Source of the DNA: Ischnura elegans
Taxonomy: Eukaryota > Arthropoda > Insecta > Odonata > Coenagrionidae
Length of the DNA stretch: 64,000 bases
Direction of reading: 5' to 3'
NCBI RefSeq assembly: GCF_921293095.1
Contig: NC_060252.1
Location: forward strand, 1,984,001-2,048,000
A program made the translations under genes and the position numbers. Positions 44,219-56,336 of this stretch are shown here, piece after piece. The notes beneath the pieces are model-generated. The model was not told the origin of the DNA. It made no database searches and saw nothing but the letters and a program-made list of their open reading frames with translations. Each line of letters begins with the position of its first letter. Position 1 is the stretch's first letter.

Positions 44219-45815
44219 CGTAAATAAGGGAATGTGGTTACCTGGATATGGATTAAGTCGATTAATGGGTTTAAAACTAGAAAACTATATAGTTCCAAAG
44301 AAGACTAATTAACGAAATTAAGATATAACTTAACGTGGGACAAATAGATTAAAGATAATAATCAACAAGAGAGCAAAGACGAAACTAACCAGCTAAAATA
44401 TAAATTCCCCGCAATATGATCCCCACGAAAGAGCAAAGCTATAAAAAGGGTGATAGACTAACAAAAATGTATAAATAAGGGTAAATAAGTAATAAAAGTA
44501 CTAACAACAATATATAAATACGCGTAAATAGACTTTAAATAAATAAGTATAAATAGACTTTGGATAAATAAGTAAAAAAGAGTATATGAGTCCTTGGGAT
44601 AAAAGTGTGATCAGTTGCAATGCGTTTGGTGAAAGTATATCCTAACACATGAAAAACGCTAACAAGGCAAAAATATCAAAACCGCACTCGAAAATGCAAT
44701 GGAAAATAACTGAAGAAGAAAAAGGTCAACCTCCTACCCTCTAAATAGTCACTCGAGTTAACCGAAAGTGGAAGAAACGGATTAGCAAAAGGGATTGATA
44801 GCAGGGGGGGAGGTGTGCCTAGCTCTTCAAGGACGCAGGTGTTGTTTTGAGAGGGCTAGGAGTGAAGGGGTGAGTCAATGACTAACAACAAGAGGGACGG
44901 AAGAAACTACCTGTGTTTCAAGGGGAGATATGTGCTAAAATGACCACTACTGGAGAACGGAACGAGAGTTTTCAAGATCACAATGAGAGTGCTGCGCTAC
45001 GAAAATTACAATAAAAATCCTAACAGTCAAAATAGACCTCAAAACAACGGTAAAACAAATAATATATGAAGAGCTTTATAACAGAAAAAAATATATTAAA
45101 ACAATATGTATATATATCGTTAGCCTATAATAAGAATTAAGAGTTAGGATTACACACCTGATGCAAAAGAAAGAGGGCAACTATCACAAAATTACTTAAA
45201 TAATATTAAGACACTATTCCGATAGAAAAATTAAATCTAAAGCAGCCAAATATATATTCTACTTAACGACCGTAACACCAGATTAGTAAAGGCGCAGCGA
45301 CACAAATAAAGATAACGTGCAACTAACTATGCAATAAATAATACTAAAGGGAAGAGAAAATTTTGAGATATACGTAAGTTTTCTACTTATCACTACTAGC
45401 AGATACTCGATAATCACACGTCGCAGGAACCGGGATCAAACAAAATCAGGATAGTCACTCACTCGCACACACCACACACAAAACCCACACCAACTAACAA
45501 TTAATATTGCACCCCTATATTAAAACTAAGACTAATTTAAATATCCTACGCCAATAAACAAATAAGCTACGACAATATATGTCACTGCACTATATTGCAC
45601 AAGCAGCAAGACCCAAGCAAGCAGCAGCAAGCGCAGGTAGCAAGAGCAGGTAGTCAGGTGGCCCTGGGGAGCGCGCAAGGGGTGCGTCCGTTCCGGTCAG
45701 GAGCTGGAGGCAGAATGACTAGCGGATGACGGAGAAGGGCGACGGATGAAAAGTGGGAGTTATGGCAACTTCAGACTCATCTTACACGAGGCACACGTGT
45801 GAGACATATTTTAGG

Positions 45816-46495
45816 CATAGCCCTGAAGAAGTTAGGATTCGAGGAGCGTATAGTGGGAAGATTTTCGGATGAGTGAAAGTGAAAGAACGATGTTATTTAG
45901 CACTCGTCCGACCGCACCACCTACTGTCTGTAAAAAAAAAAGCAAGATACCCGAGTTTGAGGAGCTCTATCCTCCAAACGAAGCAATGAATTTCAATGCA
46001 ACAAAAAGTAAATGTAGAGAATTCATTTCTACATGGATCATTTACTACAAAAAAAATTTCGGCCTCATAGTATACCCTGCACTTAATGTTTAAAAAGTAC
46101 CCGATTTTTTACCGTAAAATCAAGTTGTCCAACTTTGAGCGCTTGGTATTCCCGGAGATTTGGTTCCAATAACTTGGAATTTTGATATAAGAAAGACATA
46201 TCTACCATTAATAGTTTATAGAAAACAATTGTTCATACAACTAAAATTGATTGGTTTGTTGTAAACAAAGCAAATCTGTGCTAACTTCGAAACCAATGGG
46301 TCAATTGGAAATTGATGGGTACGGTTGCGTGCCGTACAACGTAAGAGATGCAGGTACGTACAGTCATACACAATAAATGTCAAGGGATAGCCATAGGCGT
46401 TCTTTTTCCCAAAATATAATAAAGGACTTAAATAAATGCTCGGCGAAACGTACTTTAAGGCTTTTTTTTTATAGCGGCTGGCGTCCTACAATGGA
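45816..46495 (+). pseudogene. Old, disrupted LINE family 2 copy
   Basis: The part at 45816-45925 matches the RT tail region (GCCCTGAAGAAGTTAGGATTC through CTCGTCCGACCGCACC). The part at 46383-46495 matches the 3' UTR (AAAGGACTTAAATAAATGCT, then a poly-T and GCGGCTGGCGTCCTA). About 450 bp of unrelated sequence lies between them. The divergence is higher than for the copies at 17461 and 47241. Confidence 0.7.
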
Positions 46496-47337
46496 AAAAG
46501 TGCAGTTGGAAATACCAGATTCTGAAGAAATTCATCGGACTTTTGGGTTCATAAGGAACATTGCATATTTCGGGAACTTTTACCGAACAAGTTTGATAAA
46601 TACATTTCGATAAATACTACCACTATGACACATGTCGCACATGGGGCCAAATGCTTAAAAGATGGTCATAATTATTAAATTTCATGTAATCTGTTTGAAA
46701 TTTGGAATATAAGTTTTCGAGGTCGCTTATTCCGAATATCATATTGAAATATACAGAAAAATTATATTTTTCCAAAAAAACTGTAATTTTTCCTAAAGTA
46801 AAGCAGTAATTGTTAATTATGTCCAGTAAAATGGGAGGAATATTTTTCATGATATTACATTATGAATTTGAAACTGGTTTTTAAAATTATTCTTCTCTGA
46901 AATACATATGCGAAGCTTTAAGGCACTCGATTAATAATTTTATGATTTATTTTAAATAAATAGCATCATTTTATGTCAATTTTTTAATTTTCAAATATTC
47001 TAAACGAATTAATTTCCGATACTGTTACATGTATCTAAACGCACACGTTATACGCATGTAGGTACCTATGGCTTAAAAATATATGCTGGAACATAATATG
47101 GTAGCCAAGAAATCTCAATAAAACATTACTGTATACCAGTCAATCTGCGAAGAATATGAACAGGCCCGCGACCACTCACGTAGACAAACGCAAACACTAG
47201 TTGTAATCCGTCTCTGATTCTTCCCTTGAATTATCTAAGCATCTACATCTACATAATACCCCGCAAGCCGCCTAAAAGGCGTGTGGCAGGGGGTGTTAGG
47301 ACACCAGCCGTTTACAGCTATTAAAAAAAAAAGTGCT

Positions 47338-50335
47338 CTAACGAGGTTGGGACAAGCGTTTATTAAAGTCCTTTATTGTTCGGGGGAAAAACGAATTCCC
47401 ATATCTATCCGTTCGGCAAAAAATCTCTCTTAATTTATCGCTTCTGTCGGACCTGGAAATATAGTGTGGCTCTAAGATTATGTTCTCTGTGTCGCTCTTA
47501 AAGATATCCATTCTTAATTGTTCAAGCAATCTAAGCCTAGCGCGCAGCCTCCGAGTCTCCAACGGCTCCCAGCCTAATTCGCTTAACATCTGGGTAACAC
47601 TGTCTGTACGCCCGTAACGGTTTTTGACGAAACGCGCAGCCTTCCTTTGTATCTTATTCAGTTCGCGGATTAAATCTTTCTGCACTGGATCCCATACACT
47701 CGCTGCATATTCAAGGTGCGGTCGGACGAGAGCGAAATAGCACCTTTCTTTTACTTTCTCATCCGAAAATCTTCCCACAATACGATTGACGAATCCTAAT
47801 TTCTTCAGGGCTATGCCGCAAATATTCTTTATATGTGTTCCCCACGTGAGGTTCGAGGTTATCGTAACTCCCAGGTACTTCACTTCGTCTGCTGCCTTTA
47901 TGTTAATGCCATCCACTGCATAAACATTGTTAGTGTAGGACGAATTCCGCAAAAAATGTACCGCCATGCATTTGCTCAGATTAAGTTCGAGTCCCCACTC
48001 TTGACTCCACAAATGAACGTTGTTTAAGTCCGATGATTGATTTCCATAGTCAGAGTGAACACTAATTTTGCGATAGATGACAGCGTCATCAGCAAATAAA
48101 CGTATTTTACTGCTAATGCGGGAGCAGAGATCGTTAATGTATATAATGAACAACAGGGGGCCGATTACGCTTCCTTGTGGAACACCTGATGTAACTTTTA
48201 CAACATCAGAGCAAATTCCGTTAAGAACTACTTTTTGTTTACGATCTCTGATAAAGTCGCGTATCCAGTTTATAACTGTTTCGTTTAATCCGCATGACTG
48301 TAATTTGTCTAAAGGTTTGTTGTGAGGTACAGTGTCGCAAGCTTTCTTAAAATCTCGAAATAGTGCGTCAACTTGTCTTTTCGATTCACCAGATTTTATA
48401 ACGTCGTGAAGAAAGAGCGCGAGCTGTGTTTCGCGGGATCTATTTTTTCGGAATCCGTGCTGACAGTCATGGAGGAAGTTACGTCTGTCCAAGAAAGTCA
48501 TGATATTACTAACAACGATATGTTCAATTATCTTGCCTATAATTGATGTTAGTGAAATTGGACGGTAGTTGCCTGGGTCATTTCTGTTTCCCTTTTTGAC
48601 AATGGGTGTAACGCTTGCAATTTTTCAGTCAGGCGGTAACTTCCCTTCGGAGAGTGACTTCTTGAATATGATCTCTAAGTAAGGCGCTATCTGTGGGGCT
48701 AACTCTTTGAGGACACACGCGGGTATTCCCTCCGGACCCGGAGATTTACTATTCTTAATCGATTGTAGTTGTTTAGTTATCCCATCACGTTTTATAGGTA
48801 TTTCTTCCATCAAATCCTCAGTATATGGGATGTCTAAATTGAATTGAGTATCGTCAGTAGAGTATACACTTTCGAAGTGGGCATTTAAAGTGTTAGCTTT
48901 GTCAATATTTTCGTTGACAAGTTTACCATCTTTATCAAATAACGAATCTACGGTTGAATGTTTTCCCTGGAGCTCTCTCGCGTACGACCAAAAGGATTTC
49001 GGATTTTCTTCGAGTAATTCACCAAGTACTTTTTTCTTAAACTTTCGCATTGCAGTTCGCATTGATTTCTTGGTTATTGAGCGTTGAGAAGCGTAACTTT
49101 CTTTAGCTTCAAGTTCCTTCGATTTATTACGAGACGTGATGGACTTTCTGTGCAAGTTGTATAGTTTTCTCTGTTTCCTAAGTTCTCTTCTGACATCGTT
49201 GTTGTACCAGCGAGGTTCCTTATTATCACATTTCAGTTTTTGCGGAATATGTTCGTTGATTCCTTGGCGCAGAATTTCTAAGAAACGTGTCCATATTACA
49301 TCTGTGCTTTGGTCCTTAGATGTAACAACGAATTTTTTGTAGGAGTCATTAAGCATCTCGCCAAATTTAGTGAAGTTACATTTACCGAATAGGTAAATAT
49401 TGCGTTTTGGTTTTACGGCTGACACCACATCAACTTTTAACGTTGCAAAGATTACTCTGTGGTCGCTTATACCGTCAATAATATCGACTTGTTTTATCAA
49501 CTTAGGATCGCTTACTGCTAAAAGGTCTAATAGCTTGTTTCCTCTCGTAGGTTTGTCAACTACTTGGGCTCGAGATTGATTTGCAGGTACGTTGAGTAAG
49601 ATCTCGCTGATTTCTCTGTTCCTTGAATTCGTTTTTACGGTTTAAGTATCCCAGTTTATGGATGGAAGATTAAAATCTCCCCCGATTACTATTACACCTT
49701 TACTGTCTCTCTGAGTAAATGCGGATATTTGATTTTCTAGAAGGTACATAATATCGACTTCGGAGTTCGGCGGTCTATAAAAAGAGCAAACATGAATACT
49801 CCTTTTGTTTCGTTGTTTAATTGTACACCATACGATTTCAATTTCGTTGTCAATTATTTCGTGGGCGGCGCTTTGTAAATTGGATTTAACTGCAATAAAA
49901 ACTCCGCCACCTGTTCTATTGCGTCGATCGCATCTGTAAATTTTATATTCTGGAGGAAAAACTTCGCTGTCGCTTCTATCTTCCGTAAGCCAGCTCTCTG
50001 TCCCTATGACCACGTCTGCGTCCTGAAAAATATGCTCGATTTCGGCGCGCTTGTTTTTTACGCTACGGCAATTAACTACAACAAGGTTAATGTCATATTT
50101 TGTAGTTAGAGTTTCGGTTGGTTCTTTTCTAGGCTTTTGTATACTCAGCGGGAGAATTTTATTGGCAGTACTAATAATATTTGATATTTTTTCTCTCTCT
50201 GGAGCACGCGTTTTGGGAATAATGACGCTATTGTCCGGCGTTAACGCTTCTAAGCTTACTTTCTTGTATATTTCGCATTGCGGATTTCCTCGGAGGCTAC
50301 GTTCAATTAAATCATTGATAACCCCGCTAGATGAC
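47338..50335 (-). pseudogene. LINE family 2 ORF2 with two in-frame stops
   Basis: The endonuclease begins near 50100 (LVVVNCRSVKNKRAEIE), with IGTESWLTED and IGGDFNLPSINWDT. A TAA at 49642-49644 follows. The frame resumes with GISDHRVIFATLK and the RT start. A TGA at 48625-48627 replaces a codon after GKLPPD. The frame again resumes to NYRPISLTSIIGKIIEHI, VDALFRDFKKACDTVPH (substitutions in the usual FLDFKKAFD), SGVPQGSVIGPLLFIIY and the FADD box, ending at 47338. All parts share one frame, so the damage is limited to point changes. Confidence 0.9.
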
Positions 50336-50342
50336 CTACCCT

Positions 50343-51371
50343 CTAGTCTAAAAAATACCTACAGTGCTCAAAAATCCTACGAGCCACCCGTTCCGACGCC
50401 TCTTTGGAGTAATGCACCCCAGACGAATTGAGGGGAGCCCGGCACGATCTAAGCACCGGCCGAAGACCCACGAACTCTGCCCCAATGCTCACACAGAGTT
50501 CCCACAGCCTCTTGTTGATCCAGGAAATCCTGTCCCAAACTCGAGGGCCGCAGTCCGTCCGTGGAACAATGCTACAGATGGACAGTCGCATATCAACACC
50601 AGTGCCCCTCCGAACGCGTTCCACTTCCGAGCTTAGATCCCTGAAGGAATTTAAGATCTCATCAGCTCTGCGCTCGGAGGCATCATTAGTGCCGACATGG
50701 GCCACCACCCGCAGTCTAGAACAGCCCGTGTCCTTCACCGCTGCTTTTACCGCCGCCGTAGTGTGGGATACAAGACCTCCTGGGATACACCAGGAAGAGA
50801 CCCGTTGGTCCGCTCCGTCTCTCCTTGCCCTCTTCTCCAACTGGGGGAAAATCCGCCGGACGTTGGAACTCCCTAACAGAACAATCCCCGCCCTCCCTCC
50901 CCGGCTGCCTCTCGAAGCTGCATCCCTCGCGACAGGGGGTTCCTTCACGACCTCGCCAATTAGCTCCCCGGAATTGTCCTCCGACAAGACGTCGAAGCTG
51001 TTGTGAACGGGGATGGGGTTAGCCTTCGCTTCCCCCACTCCCCGACTTGGCCGTGCCACCGCCCCCCGCCCTTGGGGTACAACCACCCACTCGGGCCTCA
51101 GGTTATGCGTAATCCCCCGACCCGAAGACTTCACCGTCCTCTCCAAGGTCTCCGCGCAGGCTACCGCCCCCGAGCTTGCTCGAGACTCCACCTTGGAATT
51201 GCGCGGGCCCGTAGAGGGGACGCTACGATCCCCGGACCGTGGGATTTCCACAAAACCCGTTACCCGGGCGTGCATTTCTGCCACCAATTTCTCGAGTTCG
51301 GTGACGCGTGCCTCAAGAAGGTCGCTTTTCGCCTTACTCTTGATCTTGGTGACGGAAGATCGGCCAGCCAT
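50343..51371 (-). CDS. LINE family 2 ORF1 with SGNH-esterase-like domain
   Basis: The 342-residue open frame mirrors the family 1 ORF1. It has an N-terminal coiled stretch (LLEARVTELEKLVAEMHARV), a variable linker, then GIVLLGSSNVRRIFPQL, VVAHVGTNDAS and NSSGVHYSKEAS near the C terminus. These are SGNH blocks I, III and V. It is intact although ORF2 is not. It ends just before ORF2 begins. Confidence 0.87.
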   Translation of the reverse strand: MAGRSSVTKIKSKAKSDLLEARVTELEKLVAEMHARVTGFVEIPRSGDRSVPSTGPRNSKVESRASSGAVACAETLERTVKSSGRGITHNLRPEWVVVPQGRGAVARPSRGVGEAKANPIPVHNSFDVLSEDNSGELIGEVVKEPPVARDAASRGSRGGRAGIVLLGSSNVRRIFPQLEKRARRDGADQRVSSWCIPGGLVSHTTAAVKAAVKDTGCSRLRVVAHVGTNDASERRADEILNSFRDLSSEVERVRRGTGVDMRLSICSIVPRTDCGPRVWDRISWINKRLWELCVSIGAEFVGLRPVLRSCRAPLNSSGVHYSKEASERVARRIFEHCRYFLD

Positions 51372-52260
51372 ACTACTCTAGCGGCTTTATCGGCTTAATA
51401 AAAACGCTATGAAATTACAGAAATCGATAATAATGATACAAATATTGCGTAAGAGGAAGTTAGTTTTCTAAACGAGTTAGATAAGACAGGTTATAATGAT
51501 GAAGAACAAGGGTGAATAATAGAGCTCGCACACAAATGAAGGTTCAAGTAACTTTTAGGAATTAACACTAATACCTTAAATCTATCAATAAGTTCTAAAA
51601 GTATTACAACTAGGCAATCTTTACAAACAATTAAGGCAAATTGAAATAAGGAAGAGAGAAGAGAAATTAAAAGCAAGTAAGTTGGTCAGCGACTACTTAT
51701 CCGTTTCCCCTAACGTGGCAGGCACAGCAGCAGCTACAGGACCAGGCGGCTTCACAACACTACTTCACTATTACACTTTTACTACTCTTACTACTTCGCA
51801 AACAATGATTAGCAGAAGTACACACTAAAATCACTACACTAAGAAAAACGGAAGCAACGGCGTTGAAGCCCAAGGTGATCGCTGTCGGTCAGTGAAGAAC
51901 CGGTTTCAGGAGCGCACGGAAAACACAACCTCACTCTACGAGAGCTGGTCAGAGAATGAATGAATGAAAGACTACATTATATGAATGAACCCACTTATTT
52001 TTTAAAATCTTATATGAAAACTGAAAAATTAACTTAAAACTTGACTTAAAAAACTTTACATGAAAATATAAGAAGCTAACAAACACCTTTACATAACACA
52101 TTATTATAGTAGGTTTTCTACGTTGAATATGAAAAGAGCCGCGCACACAGACTTAGATACGTTAATATTAATTTCAATCAAACTCCGTTCCATCCAAAGA
52201 ATCCTATTCCGATGAAGATACTGATTATGTCAAGTAGGATACATACAAAATATTCATGGC

Positions 52261-52931
52261 CTAGGAACATAAAACTCTCGATGGCTTGGATCGCATCGCA
52301 GTCTGGCTTACAATAATCGAGTCGGAATGTAACATCATTCTCACGAACAAGGCAGCTACAGTTTTTTTCCTCGAGCACTTTCGGATAAAATCTTCCCTGA
52401 ATTTCCTCAGCAATTTGTTATACGCTTCCTGTGCTTCCTCTGATATTTGTCCGATTGGTAACAATGAATTTTGTACGACATCCCTTTCGTGCAACAGTAT
52501 CTAGGGTAATCATTGTTGGCATACAGTACCAGGGATATAATTCAACAATAGCCGTACTGTCAATAAGATGGAATACTCTTCGCAGATATCTATATATATC
52601 CTATAGCCAGATGACAGAACTTGTAAAATAGTACGAAATGTCTGAAGAAGCTCCAAATTGAGGCCTGTTTTTATTGGCGGAAATTTCAGAGTTCTCGAGC
52701 TGTGTTGCCGTCATCACTACTACCATACACCTGCTTTGGCCAGTCATCTATGAAATTAAGCTCCCTATTAAGTCCTTCCCGTATCCTCTTCTTAGGCTTC
52801 TCCACCAATTCTTTAGATTTAGTATCGCAAATCTGCCAGGTTTTAACTTCCATTCTAAAAGCCACTTGCAAGCAGCATTCGAAAATTCGAATCCATGCAT
52901 TCAGCGTGCTTAAACCACGCTTAAACCACAC
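52261..52931 (-). pseudogene. Transib transposase C-terminal half in element B, decayed
   Basis: From right to left on the minus strand: LNAWIRIFECCLQVAFRMEVKTWQ split by one linker, then PKQVYGSSDDGNTARE (52690-52730). YPWYCMPTM lies near 52530, and LLPIGQISEEAQEAYNKLL with RKFREDFIRKCSRKK at 52380-52470. The blocks and order agree with element A, with the DGNTAR and SEEAQEA motifs shared. The parts are in different frames, so the gene is dead. The N-terminal half is not visible. Confidence 0.85.
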
Positions 52932-53595
52932 TTCAAAGGTATAGTAAAAAACATATCATTGACATTGATGCATCAATTCTACTTTTTAAATTTAAAATTG
53001 ATCCATTTGGATAGCTGTAGAGCAGTGTTGAAGATCGGAATATTTCGCAGCGAGTGGGAGTCTATGCATCACAGTAGCGCACCTCTCACTTTGCCAGTGA
53101 TACGAACTTACTTAACTGCTATTCATATTAATTTCTCAACAGCTCAAATAAGTGTCTTCCCAACCATGATATGAAAGGTCAAAATCCCGAACTTTTATTT
53201 TTCTAATTATGACCACCTTTTATAGATTTGGCACCACTGTGCGTCGCACAGTGGGCGGAAATCGGAAATAGCCGGACAAAATTACAAAATGGCTTTTTTT
53301 GAGTTATTAACTTGAAACTTTGCAATTATACTCAAAAAGGATTGAAATTTATGGATATGTACTTCATTTGACAAAGATCTGACCCGTTACTGAGATACAG
53401 AGGCTCAAACGTGAACAAATTTCCATAAAAACGCCCGTCTTCAATTTTCTCTGAAAATCTTCCAAAGTAAGTAGATGGTGAAGTTAAAGGTGGATTCTTG
53501 CGGAATAAAAAACCACATAATCTGTTGGCATAGGTTTTTTCTTTAATTTTCCGTAATCTTAAAGAATATCATCGATAAATTGTTACCGTGCAGTT

Positions 53596-54335
53596 ACAAA
53601 ATGGCTGACGGTAGCGTTTTGAACTCTGAAGATTACCACCAAAAGATACTGGATATTCTACGGGACCAGGCATACAGGAAAATTAACCGCGATCCCACAG
53701 ACTCCGTTACCCGGAAAACGATCGCATTGATCAAGAGTTGCGGCCTCCCCACGGACACCGCCAAGAATCTGCATCCTCCAGCACCCGCACCTCCAAGGCT
53801 TTACGACCTGCCAAAGATCCACAAGGATGACGCGCCTCTGAGGCCAATCGTGAGCGCCATTGGATCACCCACCTATAACCTGGAGAAATTTCTCACGAAC
53901 ATCTTATCACCGCATGTAGGCAACTGTGATCACCACATCAAGAATTCATCAGAGTTCGTGAAGACCCTTGCAGATTTTCAACTTGGTGAAGACGACATAA
54001 TGATAAGTCTTGACGTAGTGTCTCTGTTTACCCGAGTGCCTCTACGGGATACGCTGCGTCTGCTGGAGTCCAAGTTTGAAAGTGACATGATGAAACTTTT
54101 TCATCACGCATTAACGACTACATATTTCAAGTACGACGGAGAATTCTACGAGCAAGCCGATGGAGTCGCCATGGGATCACCACTCTCCCCGCTAATTGCA
54201 AACTTCTTCATGGAGGACTTTGAGGAAAAGGCTCTCGCACCGCCCCCCTGCGGCCCACATGTTTTTTCCGGTACGTTGATGATACCTTCATCGTTTGGCC
54301 ACACGGACCGGAGACGCTCAACCAATTTTTAGATC
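53596..54335 (+). pseudogene. Penelope-like reverse transcriptase, frameshifted
   Basis: Blocks include LYDLPKIHKDDAPLRPIVS, then DIMISLDVVSLFTRVPL and GVAMGSPLSPLIANFFMEDF. After a T6 run near 54265 the likeness moves to another frame, where RYVDDTFIVW (54271-54300) carries the catalytic YVDD. The open frame of 250 residues therefore ends in out-of-frame sequence. The frame then runs into the inserted element at 54339. Family RTs are usually longer at the N terminus, so the start here is a truncation point. Confidence 0.88.
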
Positions 54336-54338
54336 ATA

Positions 54339-56333
54339 AGGCCGCTGTACACGGTGAAAGATCATTCGAAAGATCTTTCGAAAGATCATTCGAATGATCA
54401 TTCGCAAGAAATTCATTCGCCGGTACCGCTATACACGGTGAAAGATTTCGGTGAATGATTTCGGTGAAAGTTCTGCGCAGAAACGATGCGCACTGGTGCG
54501 ACTATCGATAGTGTATTTCGATTCTAACGATATTTCCGACCGTTTCTCACCACATGATTTGTTTAGGAGCTCGCAGACGATGGAACGCTTTGTTTACATG
54601 TGCGATTCAATATACTTTGGTATTGCTTTGACTTTCGGTGGGGTATGACGCACTAAGTAATGAGAGGAATTAGAACGATACGTTTTGACAGCGGAAAACC
54701 ACTTTAATAAATCGTGCGTTTTGTACTCCCGTAACGAAGTACATAATTGGTTGTTTTCGCTGCAGAGCAAAGATGATTATGCTTCAAGATAGTGTGCTCT
54801 GTAACAAGATCATAAGGGAACTTACTCTTCAAATGGCTGCCCGAGGTCTTTTCCCTCCCGATTCATTAAATTATAAAGTTAGTGAAAATATAATTTGGGG
54901 AAAAACTGCACATTGTTACTCGTTCAGAAAAATCCTATCTCAGTCCCGTATTGACGCCGCAGCGTCCAGCTCCCATAAAAAAAGAACATAATAAGCATAC
55001 AGCAAAAGCTCCTCAAGGTTGAAGGCCGGTCGACCATGAGTTTTTATGTTTGAGGTTCCTTCGTGTACACAGCCTTTACAATGTAGTCGAACAAAGGTCA
55101 TTCCTGTGCGAGAAAAGAAAGGTAACGTGAAGAGAAAAAAGGAAGCGACCTGTTCTATTTTCGAAAGAGTGCGCTTCAGCATCCTCATACTTTCTACAAT
55201 GAAGTTGGCTCAGTGCTTGCTATCGAAGCAGGGGAAGAAAGTGGACTGTGATATTCATGGGCTAACTTATAGGGTTTTCCCCTTGAATTATAGGCAACCC
55301 CGTGAGATTGTGACTCCCTAGGTGGGCCAATGTGATGTCACGGCTCGTTTTGGCTGGAATGTGTTCACCGAATAAACAGATATTTTGTCATTAATTGGCA
55401 GTCTCACCCCAAACTTTAGCGTTCCAATCATTGAATACAGTTTGATAATTGTAAATCAAACAAAATATAGACGCAATCGAGGAGAAAAACTACGATTTTG
55501 AACTTTAAAAATCCGGAATGTTTTTTCCAAATTACTCAATTTTGAGGAATGATGTTTGTGAATTTACTTTCTTTCAAAGTAAATATTTATGATTTAAGCT
55601 ATCGCATGAGTTAATATGCTTCCAAAGTTTATATATATTATCTTAAAATTCCGAGGTGGTGCTAATGGCAAGATGGACGCCATGCGCTCATATCATTCAC
55701 GGAATCATTCAAGCAAATTAGGACATGCTCGAAATTTCTTTCGGGTGAGTTCCTTGAATGATTAGAGATAGGCAATATTGTGATCCCATAGGTGAGCCAA
55801 GATAACGTAGCGGCTCGTGTTGGCTGGAATGTGTTCACCGAATAAACAGATATTGTGTGATTAATTGGGACTCTGACCCGAAACTTTAGCGCTCAAATAA
55901 TGAACTATAGTTTAATAATTGTAAATTAAACAACATAAAGACGCAATCGAGGAGAAAAACGACGTTTTTATTCATTAACTATCCGAAATATTATTTCCAA
56001 ATTACTGACTTTAGACAGTTGATGTTTGTGAATTTATGTTCTCTCAAAGTACATATTAATTATTTGAGCTATTTCATGGGTTACTATGCTTCCGAAGTTT
56101 TAATATAAAATATTAAAATTCCGAGGTGGATGCCAATGGCAAGATGGACGCCGTGCGCTCATATCGTTCACGGAAATCATTCAAGCAAATTAGAACAGGC
56201 CTGAAAGTTCATTCGAATGATCATTCACGCTGGAAATTTCCAGGAAATTTCCGTTGTACACGGTGAATGATGGATCATTCGAATGATCTTTCGAAAGATC
56301 TTTCGAATGATCTTTCACCGTGTAAAGCGGCCT
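54339..56333. mobile_element. 1,995-bp terminal-inverted-repeat element inserted in the Penelope-like ORF
   Basis: The ends are AGGCCGCTGTACACGGTGAA and its inverted partner (ending TTTACAGTGT-less GCGGCCT at 56333, read inward AGGCCGCTTTACACGGTGAA). They continue as GATCATTCGAAAGATC in both. ATA flanks both sides (54336-54338 and 56334-56336). The subterminal zone is made of GATCATTCGAAAGATCTTTC palindromes, which fold on themselves. No transposase is recognised; a 72-residue frame at 54773-54991 is of unknown nature. The superfamily is undecided; a 3-bp duplication fits PIF/Harbinger, but a TA target is also possible. Confidence 0.88.
55321..56205. repeat. Tandem duplication of about 465 bp inside the TIR element
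   Basis: AGGTG(G/A)GCCAA, then GGCTCGTNTTGGCTGGAAT, TTCACCGAATAAACAGATAT, GACGCAATCGAGGAGAAAAA and GATGTTTGTGAATTTA occur in the same order from 55320 and again from 55789. The two units have diverged by many substitutions, so the duplication is older than the insertion or was present in its parent element. Confidence 0.85.
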
Positions 56334-56336
56334 ATA

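Larger units (their letters stand above)
39683..45775 (-). mobile_element. LINE family 1, near full-length CR1-like element
   Basis: On the minus strand a 5' UTR (about 44030-45775, start uncertain) is followed by ORF1, 32 bp of spacer, ORF2 and a 3' UTR ending in GTAATTTGTAGATGTAGATGTAG at 39683. The short GATGTA tail in place of poly(A) and the esterase-like ORF1 fit CR1/L2-type LINEs. Both ORFs are open. The other copy at 28919-29774 is nearly identical over its length. I could not define a target duplication because the 5' boundary is unclear. Confidence 0.88.
47241..51950 (-). mobile_element. LINE family 2, near full-length CR1-like element inside Transib B
   Basis: The minus strand has a 5' UTR (start uncertain, about 51950), ORF1 (50343-51371), ORF2 (about 47338-50335) and a 3' UTR ending TATTATGTAGATGTAGAT at about 47241. 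It has the same plan as family 1 but is clearly a different family: protein identity is moderate, and the tail reads GGTATTATGTAGATGTA. Only two in-frame stops damage ORF2. Confidence 0.88.
46638..53241. mobile_element. Transib element B, split by a LINE
   Basis: The left end CACATGGGGCCAAATGC and the right end, read inward CACAGTGGTGCCAAATC, continue in parallel as AAAAG-TGGTCATAATTA. TGTCG (46633-46637) and CGTCG (53242-53246) flank it. The left heptamer has lost a G. Excluding the LINE at about 47241-51950, the element is about 1.9 kb. Transposase remnants on the minus strand lie at 52261-52931. Confidence 0.87.

Noticed and set aside
50428-51398. Several plus-strand frames of 90-192 residues
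   Set aside because: They are antisense to LINE ORF1, whose GC-rich codons leave the opposite strand open.
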